The notes: a model not told the origin generated them from the sequence alone. A stretch of 64,000 bases of DNA from Collinsella sp. AM18-10 (GCF_003471585.1 NZ_QRJO01000008.1:11604-75603), one strand, 5' to 3'; shown: positions 33,675-42,696, numbered from the stretch's first letter. Numbers and translations are program-made.

Positions 33675-35834
33675 TCAGTCCCGCTTCTCCGGGTCATATC
33701 CCTTTGTATACACGGTAAAACTAAGGTCATAGATCATGCCGGTGCTGCAGACACATGCGTCGGGCGTGTTCCATGTGTCCTGGACGGTCAGGTCGGTTGA
33801 GACACGCTCGGGCTCATCAATTCCAAGCAATGGAATGGGCTTAGCCATCTGATCGGCGCTATTTATCTGCGCAATGATCTCCAGCAACTTGTATAACTTG
33901 ATATGCCAGGAGCTGTACGGGCGCTCGCCGGGCCCCTTGAAATCCAGTGTGCATTTTGATTGCGGCCTTTCGGCGAGTCGGCTCAAGCGTTCAAAAAGCG
34001 CTGGGTACTCGACTCCTGGAAACTCGACTCGTACATATCGATTGCCATCGCGGACGACTCCGTACCACATTACAGAGTATGGAAAGCCGATCCTATCCGG
34101 TCGTTTGATTTCTGTCCTGCAATTGGGCTGGTTGACGATAGACAGCCATGTCGCATAGAGCTCGTCGGAAATAAGGTCACTCGCTTGGTATGTTGGGCCG
34201 AGACCATCGAGGACAAAGTTGCCAAGACGCTCAAAATAGTGGGCACAATCTGTTAGGCCTTTTTTATATGCCGTATCGGCCTTTCTCTGCATATTGAGCG
34301 CGACATCGCGGGGTGATTTGCGACCAAGATGTTTTTTGGTGTTATATCGCGGGTTGCAGTAAAGCTTGGTTTCCTTGTTATATCGGTCGCAGTATTTGCT
34401 GTTGGGACCGGTCGGAAAAAAGAGCGAACCGCAGGTTTGGCATGACATCGGCATAATGCCGCACAGCAGCAGCTCGTGGAGGATGCGGGCATAAAGGCTT
34501 GCGAAGGACCATTCCTTTTCGGTGAAGTAGAGCTCTCCTGCCTTTGAAATAACGGCTTGAAGCCCAACGAGCCTATTGAGGTTTTCCTGGTCGTTAAGCT
34601 CTGCATGCGTATGGAAGTCTCCATTTGCGAAGATCTGGTTCTCGCGCATAGCTTCTAGATAATTTTTACGAAACGCCTGCATAAAGGGGGCGCTATTCAT
34701 CCGCTTTATATCGTTCAAATGTTCTACGAGCTTTTGGGCCGTTTCGTTTCCGGGCAAGTGCTTTTTGGCTGCGCATGCAAAAGCTTCGCCAAAGCGGATG
34801 ATTGCCGGCAGCTGCTCATCGAATAATCGAAATTGTCTCGGGTCGCTTGTTTTGATGGCGGCTGGGAAAAACTCTTCGTTTTGCGCGAGCAGGCTAGGTG
34901 CCTCGGTGTTTTTAAGCAGCGGGGCAAGCTCCAGACATTCCTGATAAAAAACAATGAGAAGCGCTCGAAAGAGCTCGGTATTGGTGCAAACACAAGCTGT
35001 TTCTATCTGTGATTTGACCTTTGGAAAGTTGTATCTTGGATTGTCGTGGTCATACGGCACCGGTGCTGTTAGATCGGTCTTGCCGTTGGTAGCGTTAATG
35101 CTCATGTCGTTCGACTCGAGTTTGAGATAGGAGCTAAAGAGGGACGCTATTTCTTGCTTGTTGAGTTGGCCCGATGTTGTAATCACCGCGCGGTACAAGC
35201 GGTTGATTTCGTTGCACTCAATAGCGTTGTTGTCCATCCAGCAGCTGTAATAGCGATAGTCAGGAATCGCAGTGATGTTCATGACGCACTGTCTGCAGAC
35301 ACTTTCGAGGAGATATCTGGCCATGCCGGAAATCTCTCCGTGCGCATGGCGCGTAATGACCTTGTCGATTATCGGAGCAAAGAAATCGAGATCGCTTTCC
35401 TTTTGTTTTTGAAGGTTGACTTCGATTTCGGCTTCGTTCAATTCTGCTTGTGCGGATTCTTGGTCGGGGTCGTCTGGATCGAGCTGGTCGTCATGGCCTG
35501 GCTCGGCTGCCCAGTCCATCGAAGCTTGTTGCGCATGGTGAGGAGCAGTAGAGGACTGGCGAATGGCGTTTTGCAAATCGATATAAAAGCGCTGGTTTGC
35601 TCGCTCACGAAAGTGGTCTCCGATTTCGTTGAAAAGCGAGCTTAAGTCAACGCGCAATAGGTCGTTGGCTATGGAGACGAGATTCCATGCGCTTGCATTG
35701 CCGGTTGCGTTTTCGTCACCGGCACAATCAATCTCTGGCGTCCTGTTAAGAAGAAGCATACGGGGATTGACGGGGGAGCGAAGAAAGCCAGCCTCAAAAC
35801 CCCAGTTAAATGGTTCTTTTTCGGACTCAAGCAT
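33675..35834 (-). CDS. Large unknown protein with zinc-finger-like motif (DUF6076-like)
   Basis: A 719-residue protein. Near residue 465 it has MPMSCQTCGSLFFPTGPNSKYC followed by CNPRYNTKKHL, a CxxC...C...C metal-binding pattern that I associate, from memory, with DUF6076 proteins of Firmicutes and Coriobacteriia. The N-terminal half includes an acidic linker (about 120-145) and ARYLLESVCRQCVMNI with two Cys. No catalytic motif is visible. It stands alone between convergent and divergent neighbours. Low GC and odd codon use agree with transfer. Confidence 0.75.
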   Translation of the reverse strand: MLESEKEPFNWGFEAGFLRSPVNPRMLLLNRTPEIDCAGDENATGNASAWNLVSIANDLLRVDLSSLFNEIGDHFRERANQRFYIDLQNAIRQSSTAPHHAQQASMDWAAEPGHDDQLDPDDPDQESAQAELNEAEIEVNLQKQKESDLDFFAPIIDKVITRHAHGEISGMARYLLESVCRQCVMNITAIPDYRYYSCWMDNNAIECNEINRLYRAVITTSGQLNKQEIASLFSSYLKLESNDMSINATNGKTDLTAPVPYDHDNPRYNFPKVKSQIETACVCTNTELFRALLIVFYQECLELAPLLKNTEAPSLLAQNEEFFPAAIKTSDPRQFRLFDEQLPAIIRFGEAFACAAKKHLPGNETAQKLVEHLNDIKRMNSAPFMQAFRKNYLEAMRENQIFANGDFHTHAELNDQENLNRLVGLQAVISKAGELYFTEKEWSFASLYARILHELLLCGIMPMSCQTCGSLFFPTGPNSKYCDRYNKETKLYCNPRYNTKKHLGRKSPRDVALNMQRKADTAYKKGLTDCAHYFERLGNFVLDGLGPTYQASDLISDELYATWLSIVNQPNCRTEIKRPDRIGFPYSVMWYGVVRDGNRYVRVEFPGVEYPALFERLSRLAERPQSKCTLDFKGPGERPYSSWHIKLYKLLEIIAQINSADQMAKPIPLLGIDEPERVSTDLTVQDTWNTPDACVCSTGMIYDLSFTVYTKGYDPEKRD

Positions 35835-35943
35835 TGATGCTCCAAACAGCCAAAATTTAAAACGCGATAAAAGTCATATTACGCGGCTGTTCGCGGCTGT
35901 TCAATGGAGTCAAGCGAAAAGGCTTAAAACCAGGGAGGCCGTT

Positions 35944-36270
35944 ATGTTCGAGTGCATCAAGCTCAACGAAGGAAACATCGATGTATGCGAGCGCGAGGTT
36001 GTCGTTCTTCGCGAGATTATCGCTGCCGCCATGGGTCGTTTGCACCAGATGCGCAAGCAGTGCGAGCGCGGCTACGCGTCTTCGGAAGATTTCGAGAATG
36101 CGTTGGATGCCTACGGAGTGATCCGTGAGCGAGCCGACGAGCTTGACCAGCTTGGTTTCGAGTTCAGGTGGTCGTCAGTCCCCGATGCGGGGGTCGATGA
36201 GTACATCGGGCTCGAATGGATCCAGGACGACAACTCTCCGCGTGAGCGCGGTTTCGATATTGCTTGTTAA
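35944..36270 (+). CDS. Small unknown protein, 108 aa
   Basis: Starts MFECIKLNEGNIDVCEREVVVLREIIAAAMGRLHQMRKQCERG and ends WIQDDNSPRERGFDIAC; largely helical. GGGAGG lies 6 bases before the ATG at 35944; the longer frame from 35629 overlaps the divergent gene and is rejected. About 60 bases spanning its 3' end and the following bases recur at 37297-37360, without the rest of the gene. Function unknown. Confidence 0.7.
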   Translation: MFECIKLNEGNIDVCEREVVVLREIIAAAMGRLHQMRKQCERGYASSEDFENALDAYGVIRERADELDQLGFEFRWSSVPDAGVDEYIGLEWIQDDNSPRERGFDIAC

Positions 36271-36384
36271 TGTGTCCGCGCGACTTGGTATCACTGTGGG
36301 CAAACAATCTCTAGTCGGGGTCGACTAGAGACTGCGTCCTAGGTGCCGTCGATTCCGGTTCTAATTTCTGTTGAAAGGGAAATC

Positions 36385-37209
36385 ATGAACGCTTCTCTCC
36401 AAATTCCGTTCAGCACCGTTGAGGCCGCGCCCCGCACCGCCAAAGGTGAGGTCGTCAAGCTCGTGCAGGGCGCGCTGCTCATTGCCGTTGCTGCGGTTGC
36501 CGCCGTCGGCATCGCCTCCGTCGCCGCTCCGTTTTGTGTTTGGAAGGGCGAGGTCGCGCTGTTTCTGAACGAGTCGTTCCACACCAACTGCTCAGTTTCT
36601 GCGATCGCGGAGTACGCGTCAGCGGCACCCGGGTCTGATTGGGCGTCGCTGCTCGTGGCCGTGCTCATCGCGGCCTACCCTGCCTACCATGCCGTCTGGC
36701 GCGTTCGCGAGGGACTTGGGCTCAGCTGCGAGGCACCGGTATTCTGCAGCCGTGTGTCGCGCCTGCTCGCTGCGGTGAGCGCCTGCCTGCTGCTTGCGAT
36801 GCTGTTCATGGGCTATGGAACGAGCTGGCTCATCAACGGCAGTGCGATGGGTGACCAGGGACTTGTTGAGTCGGGGCACAATGTATGGACCGCTTCTATC
36901 GTGATTATGCTGGACTGCGCCCTGATGTGCCTGTTCAAGTGGTTCCTTGCCAAGGGCCCCGGACGCAATTTCGGCAGCGGCTTTGCCGTCGAGCTTGTCC
37001 GCCTCGCCGACGTTCTGCTGAAGCGCGCGAGCTCGAACCTGGTGTTGTGCTATGTGGCCGAGCTGCTTGCCTGCCTGCTGGCGCTGACCTTCATTGCCGT
37101 GGCCTATGTCGTCGTGAGCGTGGCTATCGCGCTCGCATTCGCAGCCATCGCCTTGGCGGTGTGCGTTGCCGGGATTCCCGTTATCCTTGCTGCCTCGTGG
37201 CGCAGGTAG
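36385..37209 (+). CDS. Multi-pass membrane protein, unknown
   Basis: A 274-residue protein with about five membrane helices: LLIAVAAVAAVGIASVAAPF, SLLVAVLIAAYPAYHAVW, LLAAVSACLLLAMLFMGYG, SIVIMLDCALMCLFKWF and a long hydrophobic C-terminal third ending GIPVILAASWRR. GAAAGGGAAATC precedes the ATG at 36385. A protein of similar layout, ending IPVVFAFLAIAIAASH, is encoded at 39879-40616. Possible permease or membrane effector; nothing in the sequence decides. Confidence 0.75.
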   Translation: MNASLQIPFSTVEAAPRTAKGEVVKLVQGALLIAVAAVAAVGIASVAAPFCVWKGEVALFLNESFHTNCSVSAIAEYASAAPGSDWASLLVAVLIAAYPAYHAVWRVREGLGLSCEAPVFCSRVSRLLAAVSACLLLAMLFMGYGTSWLINGSAMGDQGLVESGHNVWTASIVIMLDCALMCLFKWFLAKGPGRNFGSGFAVELVRLADVLLKRASSNLVLCYVAELLACLLALTFIAVAYVVVSVAIALAFAAIALAVCVAGIPVILAASWRR

Positions 37210-37237
37210 CGGGGCGATCATGCGAGTTCTTATCGCA

Positions 37238-37293
37238 GCGTGAGAAAAACTTGCAGAAATCGCAAGTTCTTTTCACGCGATGAGAAAAACTTG
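37238..37293. repeat. Alternating palindromes (TGAGAAAAACTTGC)
   Basis: GCGTGAGAAAAACTTGC at 37238 pairs with GCAAGTTCTTTTCACGC ending at 37278; a further GATGAGAAAAACTTGCAG follows and an imperfect GCGAGTTCTTATCGC precedes it. The first hairpin could end transcription of the membrane-protein gene; the repeated arms can form alternative stems. Confidence 0.65.
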
Positions 37294-37296
37294 CAG

Positions 37297-37360
37297 ATTG
37301 GCGCGAGGACGACGTCCCTCCGCGCGAGCGCGGTTTCGATATTGGTCATTAATGTGTCCG
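37297..37360 (+). pseudogene. 3' fragment of a copy of the 35944-36270 gene
   Basis: Matches about 36223-36282: GAGGACGAC, CTCCGCG and GAGCGCGGTTTCGATATTG are shared, as is TTAATGTGTCCG after the stop. Only the last 18 or so codons and the start of the downstream spacer remain. Confidence 0.75.
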
Positions 37361-37380
37361 AACGGTTGATTGGAGACAAA

Positions 37381-37998
37381 ATGTATCCGGACTATGAGTG
37401 CAACAACTATCCCATGAGCATTACGGATGAGGATGGTCCGTTCCTGGTCATGGAGGCGGAGCTGTCTGGCGACATCGAGCTCAATGATGAGTTTAAGAAA
37501 GACGCCAGCTATAGATATTCGTGTGCGACTGTTTCTGCGGCGATCGATCTTTGCAAGTCAATGACGGACGGCGATGCCGATCCTTGGTATGAAAGTTGGG
37601 AGAAGGCGGTTGAGCGTTATCCGCTCGAGAAATTCGAGGATGCGACAACGCTGTATTGGATTGAGCCGACCGATCCGCACAAGGCGCTGTGCGCATTCCA
37701 TCCCCATCCCGATCTTGAGCGGTACGTGGCTGAGGCAATTGGCGCCGTTGACACCTATCTGCTGGAGCGAGAGTACTGTCCCTTTGCGGTCAGCCACTTA
37801 GATCTAAAGGATGTTGACGTCCTGCTCAGCGCCGCTTGGGGATTGGCTCGAGTCCTTAAAGATATTTGGGGAACTTGCGACCCTGATGTTATGGAAAAGA
37901 TTGAGGATGCTTCGTACGGTGCGCATATAACGGTTAGGGACCTGATCGCGGGCGAAGAGGCAGCTAAAGCCAGCGCAAAGTCCGATGACAATTTCTAG
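37381..37998 (+). CDS. Unknown acidic protein, 205 aa
   Basis: Begins MYPDYECNNYPMSITDEDGPFLVMEAELSGDIELND, has a central WYESWEKAVERYPLEKFEDATTLYWIEPTDPHKALCAFHPHPDLERYV and a helical C-terminus. The acidic, Trp/Tyr-rich character is seen in immunity or antirestriction proteins, but no family is recognised. TTGGAGACAAA precedes the ATG at 37381. A family relation to neighbours is not visible. Confidence 0.65.
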   Translation: MYPDYECNNYPMSITDEDGPFLVMEAELSGDIELNDEFKKDASYRYSCATVSAAIDLCKSMTDGDADPWYESWEKAVERYPLEKFEDATTLYWIEPTDPHKALCAFHPHPDLERYVAEAIGAVDTYLLEREYCPFAVSHLDLKDVDVLLSAAWGLARVLKDIWGTCDPDVMEKIEDASYGAHITVRDLIAGEEAAKASAKSDDNF

Positions 37999-38069
37999 CC
38001 GCCGCGCTGAATGGCGCGCCTGATTGACAGGCCGTCGGAAAAGTCCGGACATTCTGCCAATCTCGGTCG

Positions 38070-39674
38070 CTACATCGTTCCCTTGCTCGCGGCGTAATGT
38101 TCCGCCTGTTTAAGGGCGTTCTCGTAGGCGCGCTGCTTTGCTTCGTACTCTTGCGCGTAGCGCTCCTGTTCCACTTGGCTGGGAACGGGTACGGTCATGC
38201 TTCGCAGGTCCTTGGGAGATAGCTGTGCAAGCGAGTCTCCGTGCGAGGAGGCCAAGAGCTTCTGCTGTCCTTCATCGGATGACAGGTAGGCTAAGAAGAA
38301 CCGTGCTAGTAGTTCATCTTTAAAGGATGCGCAGAAGACGACATCGCAAGGGACAATGAGCTTAGGGCATAACTGGGGTTTCTGGGGTGCCGGTTCGCGC
38401 TTCATGCTTCCCGGCACTACGAGGGCCAGCTTAAATGGCGGTCCGAAGCGTGAGATCATTATGCAGGTTTCATACTCGCCCAGCGGTTTGAGACGATAGA
38501 AATAACCTGGATCCGTATCGCCCATATCGTAAATATCCGTATCGGATACGCGCTCGGGTAGATCTTCGAAACCGATGGTCGTTCCATCGACTAAGTGTTT
38601 AAGCGATAAGTAGTAGCAGTCGATTCGTCGGTCCGTTCTGCCAAGACCCATCTGTGGCACCTTTAAAAGGGTGCTACGCGGAATGCCGCGGCGTATGTCC
38701 GCTACGGTGCCAAAGCGAACGAAGGACTCCTCTGCAAAAGAGGTGCTTTTAGCTTTCGGAAGTAAAGGCCAGATTTTTTCAGCACCCCGATCGCCGAGAT
38801 GCCAATGCGTTGCATCGGTTGTTTCGGCATAAGCATGGCTAATCGAGTCTTGGATCTGATGCATGAGCTCACTTGTCATGGGCTTGTCATCAAATGACCG
38901 CCCATCAAAGAGGAAATATGACTCGTTGGGTTTGCGGTCGCCTAGAAATAGTAGGGCATAGCCATCGCTATTGGCTGCGATCGTATTGGGAAGCAACACT
39001 ATCGCTGTCAATAGTCCAAGCTGGCAGAGCAGACGGCGCCCGTCTGCGGCGCGTGCCAGGTTGAGCAGTCGGTTGGAGACTTGTACGACCGCAATGGAAT
39101 TCGGACGTTCACATGCAAGGGAAGCTGCGAGAAAAACGTAATACCATTCGCTGACCGAAAGCGGGCTTGGTACATCGACAAGTGTTTGCAGTTGATGGGC
39201 CCTCGACGTAAGGAAATCCTGAACATGCTCATTTGCAATTTCGAGCGAGGGCTCAAATTGAGTGAGGGGGATTTGCTCGGGGGGTCTGCAGTAGATGAGC
39301 ACGGACTCATCGGTACGGGGCATGGCGCCCGATTCTGGCGTTGAGGCAAAGACATCGGCTTTGGTAAACGAAAAAGACGGGTCAGCGGATGTGTCGCGAG
39401 TTCCAAATTCGATGTTTTCGGGGTCCTTAAGGTCGATGCCCCAAATAGACCATGCGGATCCATCTGCATAGTCCTGGGCAAACTCAAAATCTCGGCAGCA
39501 CAACTCGATAAGCGTATGAACTCTTAGCGTTGGCTGGAGTTTTGAGACCATAAAGGAAACCAGGTTTGCAAGAAATGCGCTGCTATGAGGCTCTGGCTCC
39601 TGATTGTAGGCATGGTAAAGGCCTAGCTGGGCTTGTTCTGCGCGAGACAGAAGCACGATTGCCTCCTCGGACAT
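38070..39674 (-). CDS. Degenerate N6-adenine methylase / type I specificity-like fusion protein (2)
   Basis: A 534-residue protein with the same plan as 20667-22103. Remains of a methylase fold: LIELCCRDFEFA where the AdoMet glycine motif should be, WGIDLKDPENIE (motif II position), KADVFAS (III), ESVLIYCRPPEQ where NPPF/Y should be, then SIAVVQVSNRLLNLARAADGRRLLCQLGLLTAIVLLP. The C-terminal half (VADIRRGIPRSTLL, SLAQLSPKDLRSMTVPVPSQVEQERY, coiled coil) looks like one specificity half-domain. Catalytic residues are lost, so I infer DNA recognition only. Divergent from the membrane-protein / ClpX-like array. Confidence 0.65.
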   Translation of the reverse strand: MSEEAIVLLSRAEQAQLGLYHAYNQEPEPHSSAFLANLVSFMVSKLQPTLRVHTLIELCCRDFEFAQDYADGSAWSIWGIDLKDPENIEFGTRDTSADPSFSFTKADVFASTPESGAMPRTDESVLIYCRPPEQIPLTQFEPSLEIANEHVQDFLTSRAHQLQTLVDVPSPLSVSEWYYVFLAASLACERPNSIAVVQVSNRLLNLARAADGRRLLCQLGLLTAIVLLPNTIAANSDGYALLFLGDRKPNESYFLFDGRSFDDKPMTSELMHQIQDSISHAYAETTDATHWHLGDRGAEKIWPLLPKAKSTSFAEESFVRFGTVADIRRGIPRSTLLKVPQMGLGRTDRRIDCYYLSLKHLVDGTTIGFEDLPERVSDTDIYDMGDTDPGYFYRLKPLGEYETCIMISRFGPPFKLALVVPGSMKREPAPQKPQLCPKLIVPCDVVFCASFKDELLARFFLAYLSSDEGQQKLLASSHGDSLAQLSPKDLRSMTVPVPSQVEQERYAQEYEAKQRAYENALKQAEHYAASKGTM

Positions 39675-39806
39675 ACGTTGTGCGATATGGAGTGCGCCGT
39701 TGTTGGCAATGGCACGATGCGGTCAATTCATATTATCAGCCTAATTCCGATTAATTTGAAATTGAGTGTTTATAGCTTAATCCGCGAGGGTATCAACTGC
39801 GATAAG

Positions 39807-39830
39807 TTTTTAGAAATAAAATTCTAAAAA
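39807..39830. promoter_or_regulatory. Possible operator TTTTTAGAA-N6-TTCTAAAAA
   Basis: A perfect 9-bp inverted repeat with 6-base spacer, in the AT-rich divergent region between the methylase-like gene and the 39879 gene, 48 bases before the latter. It shares the TTAGAA/TTCTAA half-sites, in opposite order, with 22334-22348. Confidence 0.45.
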
Positions 39831-39878
39831 TGGTCTGGCCTTCGGACCAATATTGCGACAGCAACGAAAGGACAGCTA

Positions 39879-40616
39879 ATGAACGGATACGACATGTACA
39901 GGATCGAGCCAGACATCCCCAAGAAGCCAACTGTGATGAATATTGTCGGCATGATTCTGCAAACCCTATTTGCGGTTGTGCTGTACGTTGTCGCCGTCGA
40001 CATGATGTGCTTGCTGACGACGTGGCTCGGCGGCTTTATGTTCGAGATCGGCGAGGGCAACACGGTGATTCCGCTCCACTCATGGCGTCTGGTGGCGTTT
40101 AGGGTGTACTGGGTTGTACTGGGCGTGGGCGTCGTTGCAGCGCTTGCCCGCAAATGGATCGTGCTGTTAACGGGAGCGCGTGAATCCGACATGTGCGAGC
40201 TGCTCGGTGCAATTGAGGATGCGGGCGCATTCGCGTCCGTCGTGTGCGCGATCGTCTGTTTGCTGGGCTATGCCGCCGCATTTGATTGGTGGGCCGGCGT
40301 TACCGGAAAGATGGCTTCGGATTCCCGCGCCAATGATTACCTGCTTTGGGCTGTTGTCTTAACCATTGGAACGATTGTTGAGTGGCGAATTGTCGAGGGA
40401 GTCTTCAAGGCTTTATTCCCTCATGAGTGCCTGTTTCACGGGCTTCGCTTTGCGTCCGCCTGCGTGGTTACTCCTCTGCTTGCGCTTGTGCCCACCGCAC
40501 TGACCATCGTCGTGTGCGCGGTGGTGGTAGGCCTATTTGCCGGGATTCTGTTTGCATCGCTTGCGATCCCCGTAGTTTTCGCGTTCCTCGCCATCGCCAT
40601 TGCAGCCAGCCATTAA
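39879..40616 (+). CDS. Multi-pass membrane protein at the head of the ClpX-like array
   Basis: A 245-residue protein with about five membrane helices: IVGMILQTLFAVVLYVVAVDMMCLL, VYWVVLGVGVVAALA, ASVVCAIVCLLGYAAAFDWW, LLWAVVLTIGTIVEW and a hydrophobic C-terminal third. It has the same helix layout as 36385-37209, which suggests a shared family, though identity is low by eye. GAAAGGACAGCTA is the ribosome site. It begins the plus-strand array running to 48658. Possibly a membrane effector or anchor. Confidence 0.7.
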   Translation: MNGYDMYRIEPDIPKKPTVMNIVGMILQTLFAVVLYVVAVDMMCLLTTWLGGFMFEIGEGNTVIPLHSWRLVAFRVYWVVLGVGVVAALARKWIVLLTGARESDMCELLGAIEDAGAFASVVCAIVCLLGYAAAFDWWAGVTGKMASDSRANDYLLWAVVLTIGTIVEWRIVEGVFKALFPHECLFHGLRFASACVVTPLLALVPTALTIVVCAVVVGLFAGILFASLAIPVVFAFLAIAIAASH

Positions 40617-40658
40617 TGAATCACGCGCGCCGAGGCTCGCATAAAGAAAGGAACGGCC

Positions 40659-40865
40659 ATGTCGCTAATCTCTAGCGCTCAAAAGGTTCTGTTGCTCGCC
40701 GTACTTACCGCTCTTGTGGCTGGTGCCCTGATGTACGAAGTCCTGCATCCCACCCTGTTCCCGCTGCTCAAGCAGGGTATTTTACAGCTGCTCTACCACA
40801 TTCCAGTCTTTACGCAGCCGGGCAACGTGATCTATTTGGAGTCGGTGACCTCGCTGGCGCTGTAG
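40659..40865 (+). CDS. Small membrane protein, 68 aa
   Basis: One clear membrane helix, VLLLAVLTALVAGALMYEVL, and an amphipathic C-terminal part LFPLLKQGILQLLYHIPVF. AAAGAAAGGAACGGCC precedes the ATG. It lies 42 bases after the larger membrane gene and 61 before the ClpX-like gene. Size and place suggest an accessory membrane subunit or holin-like effector of the array; this is inference. Confidence 0.65.
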   Translation: MSLISSAQKVLLLAVLTALVAGALMYEVLHPTLFPLLKQGILQLLYHIPVFTQPGNVIYLESVTSLAL

Positions 40866-40926
40866 GAGTTTAAGGGCTTGGGCCCACGTCATAGGTAAGA
40901 AAGCAAGTTTTGAAAGGAAAACACCC

Positions 40927-42696
40927 ATGACTCAGAAGCAGTATCGAAGCGTCGATCGCTACCAGGACCTGCTCAATCGAATTGCGCCTACGCGCCTGGT
41001 GGAGCAGACGCGCCAGAGCGTTATTGGCCACGAGGGAAGCTTGGAGGCCTTTGTGACGGCGCTGAGCTTTGAGGTCAACCGCTGCGTGATGTTGGCACGC
41101 GGCGCCGATCCGCGCGAAGTCCTTTCGCCCGCTGCCATTTTGGTGATGGGTTCTACCGGTACGGGAAAGACCCACACCATCAAAGCCGTGGCGGATGCCG
41201 CGGGGCTCAAGCTGTTCGTGTTCGATGTCTCCACCATGACGGGAGAGGGCTGGCGCGGTGCCAGCATGAGCAACTGCCTGTCGCAGGTCGCGGACTATCA
41301 GGCTGCGAATCCCGGCGATATCTGCCTGGTGCTCTTTGACGAGTTTGACAAGGCGGTTCGTGCCGAGCCCGATGGGAGCGACGTTGCGTCCAGCTTTAGT
41401 CCGTCACAGTCGTTCCTTAAGCTCTTGGAAGGCGGGGAGATGCCGTTTGAATGCGAGAGCCAGAAGGGCACGGCGATGAAATCGCTCAATCTTGATCAGG
41501 TTGTCTGCATTTTGGGCGGCGCCTTTATGGGCTTGGATGCTCTGGTGCGCAAGCGCCTGGCCGGCAAGGCCGGTACCATGGTCGGTTTTGGATCTTCGTA
41601 TGCCGCCGTGCGCACCGCCGCAAAATCGGCAAACGAGCTGCGAGACAGTGCGACCATCGAGGATGTTGAGACTTGGGGCATTATGTCCGAGCTGTGCGGG
41701 CGCATTGGCTCGGTGATTAACTTTAACGCCTTGAGCGTGGACGACCTGGTCCAGATTGCGTATGAACAGTACCTGCCCAAGTACAACAACATGATGGGAA
41801 ATGGCGCCAAGATGGAACTGACGGCAGATGCTGCTCGCCTTGCGGCGAAGCGCGCGGTTAAGGAAGGTGCCGGCGCGCGCGGTATGCTCCGTCAGCTGCG
41901 TCCCCTTATGATGTACGCCTGGAGGGACATGCGGGAAGATACCTATATTTCCCGTGCGACCTTGGTCGTGAGCGACGGGGAACTTGCGGTTGCGTACGAG
42001 CGCTCTCATGAGCCGCGGGGCTTTTTGCAGGAAGAGATGGGGGAGAATTCGCCCTTTCTGAACGGGAGGGAGATTGAAGCCCTGACGCTGGTGAACAACT
42101 GGATGGAGCATGAGGACGAGGACGAGCATAAGCCGTATCAGCCTGAGTTTGCTTGGCTGGTGGATTTGGTGGACGGCTCGGCGCTCGACAAGATCGTGCA
42201 GGGCGGCAAGGCATTCGATCTTGCTGGGGTGTTGTTGCGCGGCGTTCCGTTTGATGGGCCGGAGCGCATTGCCGCCCACGAGCTGCTTAAGGCGTGCGCC
42301 TGCTACAACGACGTGCTCTATGCCGATCAGGACAAGTATCGCAACCTTGCTCAGGTGCTTACGCTCACCAAATTGGTGTACAAAAATTCGCCCGATTGCT
42401 TGCTGAGCCCGCTCGATGTGGTTATGAACGGCACGACTACGGGCAACGGTTTTCAGGGTCTTGGCGAGTGGGTCGATGCCATGAGCAGGTCCGAAAAGCC
42501 TTCGTTGGAAAAGTGGCAGTATCTGGCGGCCGGGGAGGCCCTGCGGATTTACGACCACTTTAGCAAGCGCCCCGACCAGGTTAAGGAGCTTGCCGCCGAG
42601 GTGTCCCTGATGCGTGTTGCCCTTGCAGTGATGGACGTTGAGGAGCGTGAGGCATTGGAGTGCGATCTTGAGAAGCTGCTCGCTTCGTGCGAGTAA
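40927..42696 (+). CDS. ClpX-like AAA+ ATPase with extra C-terminal domain
   Basis: A 589-residue AAA+ protein. Seen: AAILVMGSTGTGKTHTIKAVADAAGL (Walker A, 75-83), CLVLFDEFDKAV (Walker B, 134-144), LEGGEMPFE, VVCILGGAFMGLD, FNALSVDDLVQIAYEQYLPKYNNMM and the sensor-2 block KEGAGARGMLRQLRPLM near 315, all as in ClpX/HslU. There is no N-terminal zinc domain, and no IGF loop for ClpP is evident. About 230 C-terminal residues have no known family. GAAAGGAAAACACCC gives a good start. It probably remodels or loads a partner from the next genes. Confidence 0.85.
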   Translation: MTQKQYRSVDRYQDLLNRIAPTRLVEQTRQSVIGHEGSLEAFVTALSFEVNRCVMLARGADPREVLSPAAILVMGSTGTGKTHTIKAVADAAGLKLFVFDVSTMTGEGWRGASMSNCLSQVADYQAANPGDICLVLFDEFDKAVRAEPDGSDVASSFSPSQSFLKLLEGGEMPFECESQKGTAMKSLNLDQVVCILGGAFMGLDALVRKRLAGKAGTMVGFGSSYAAVRTAAKSANELRDSATIEDVETWGIMSELCGRIGSVINFNALSVDDLVQIAYEQYLPKYNNMMGNGAKMELTADAARLAAKRAVKEGAGARGMLRQLRPLMMYAWRDMREDTYISRATLVVSDGELAVAYERSHEPRGFLQEEMGENSPFLNGREIEALTLVNNWMEHEDEDEHKPYQPEFAWLVDLVDGSALDKIVQGGKAFDLAGVLLRGVPFDGPERIAAHELLKACACYNDVLYADQDKYRNLAQVLTLTKLVYKNSPDCLLSPLDVVMNGTTTGNGFQGLGEWVDAMSRSEKPSLEKWQYLAAGEALRIYDHFSKRPDQVKELAAEVSLMRVALAVMDVEEREALECDLEKLLASCE

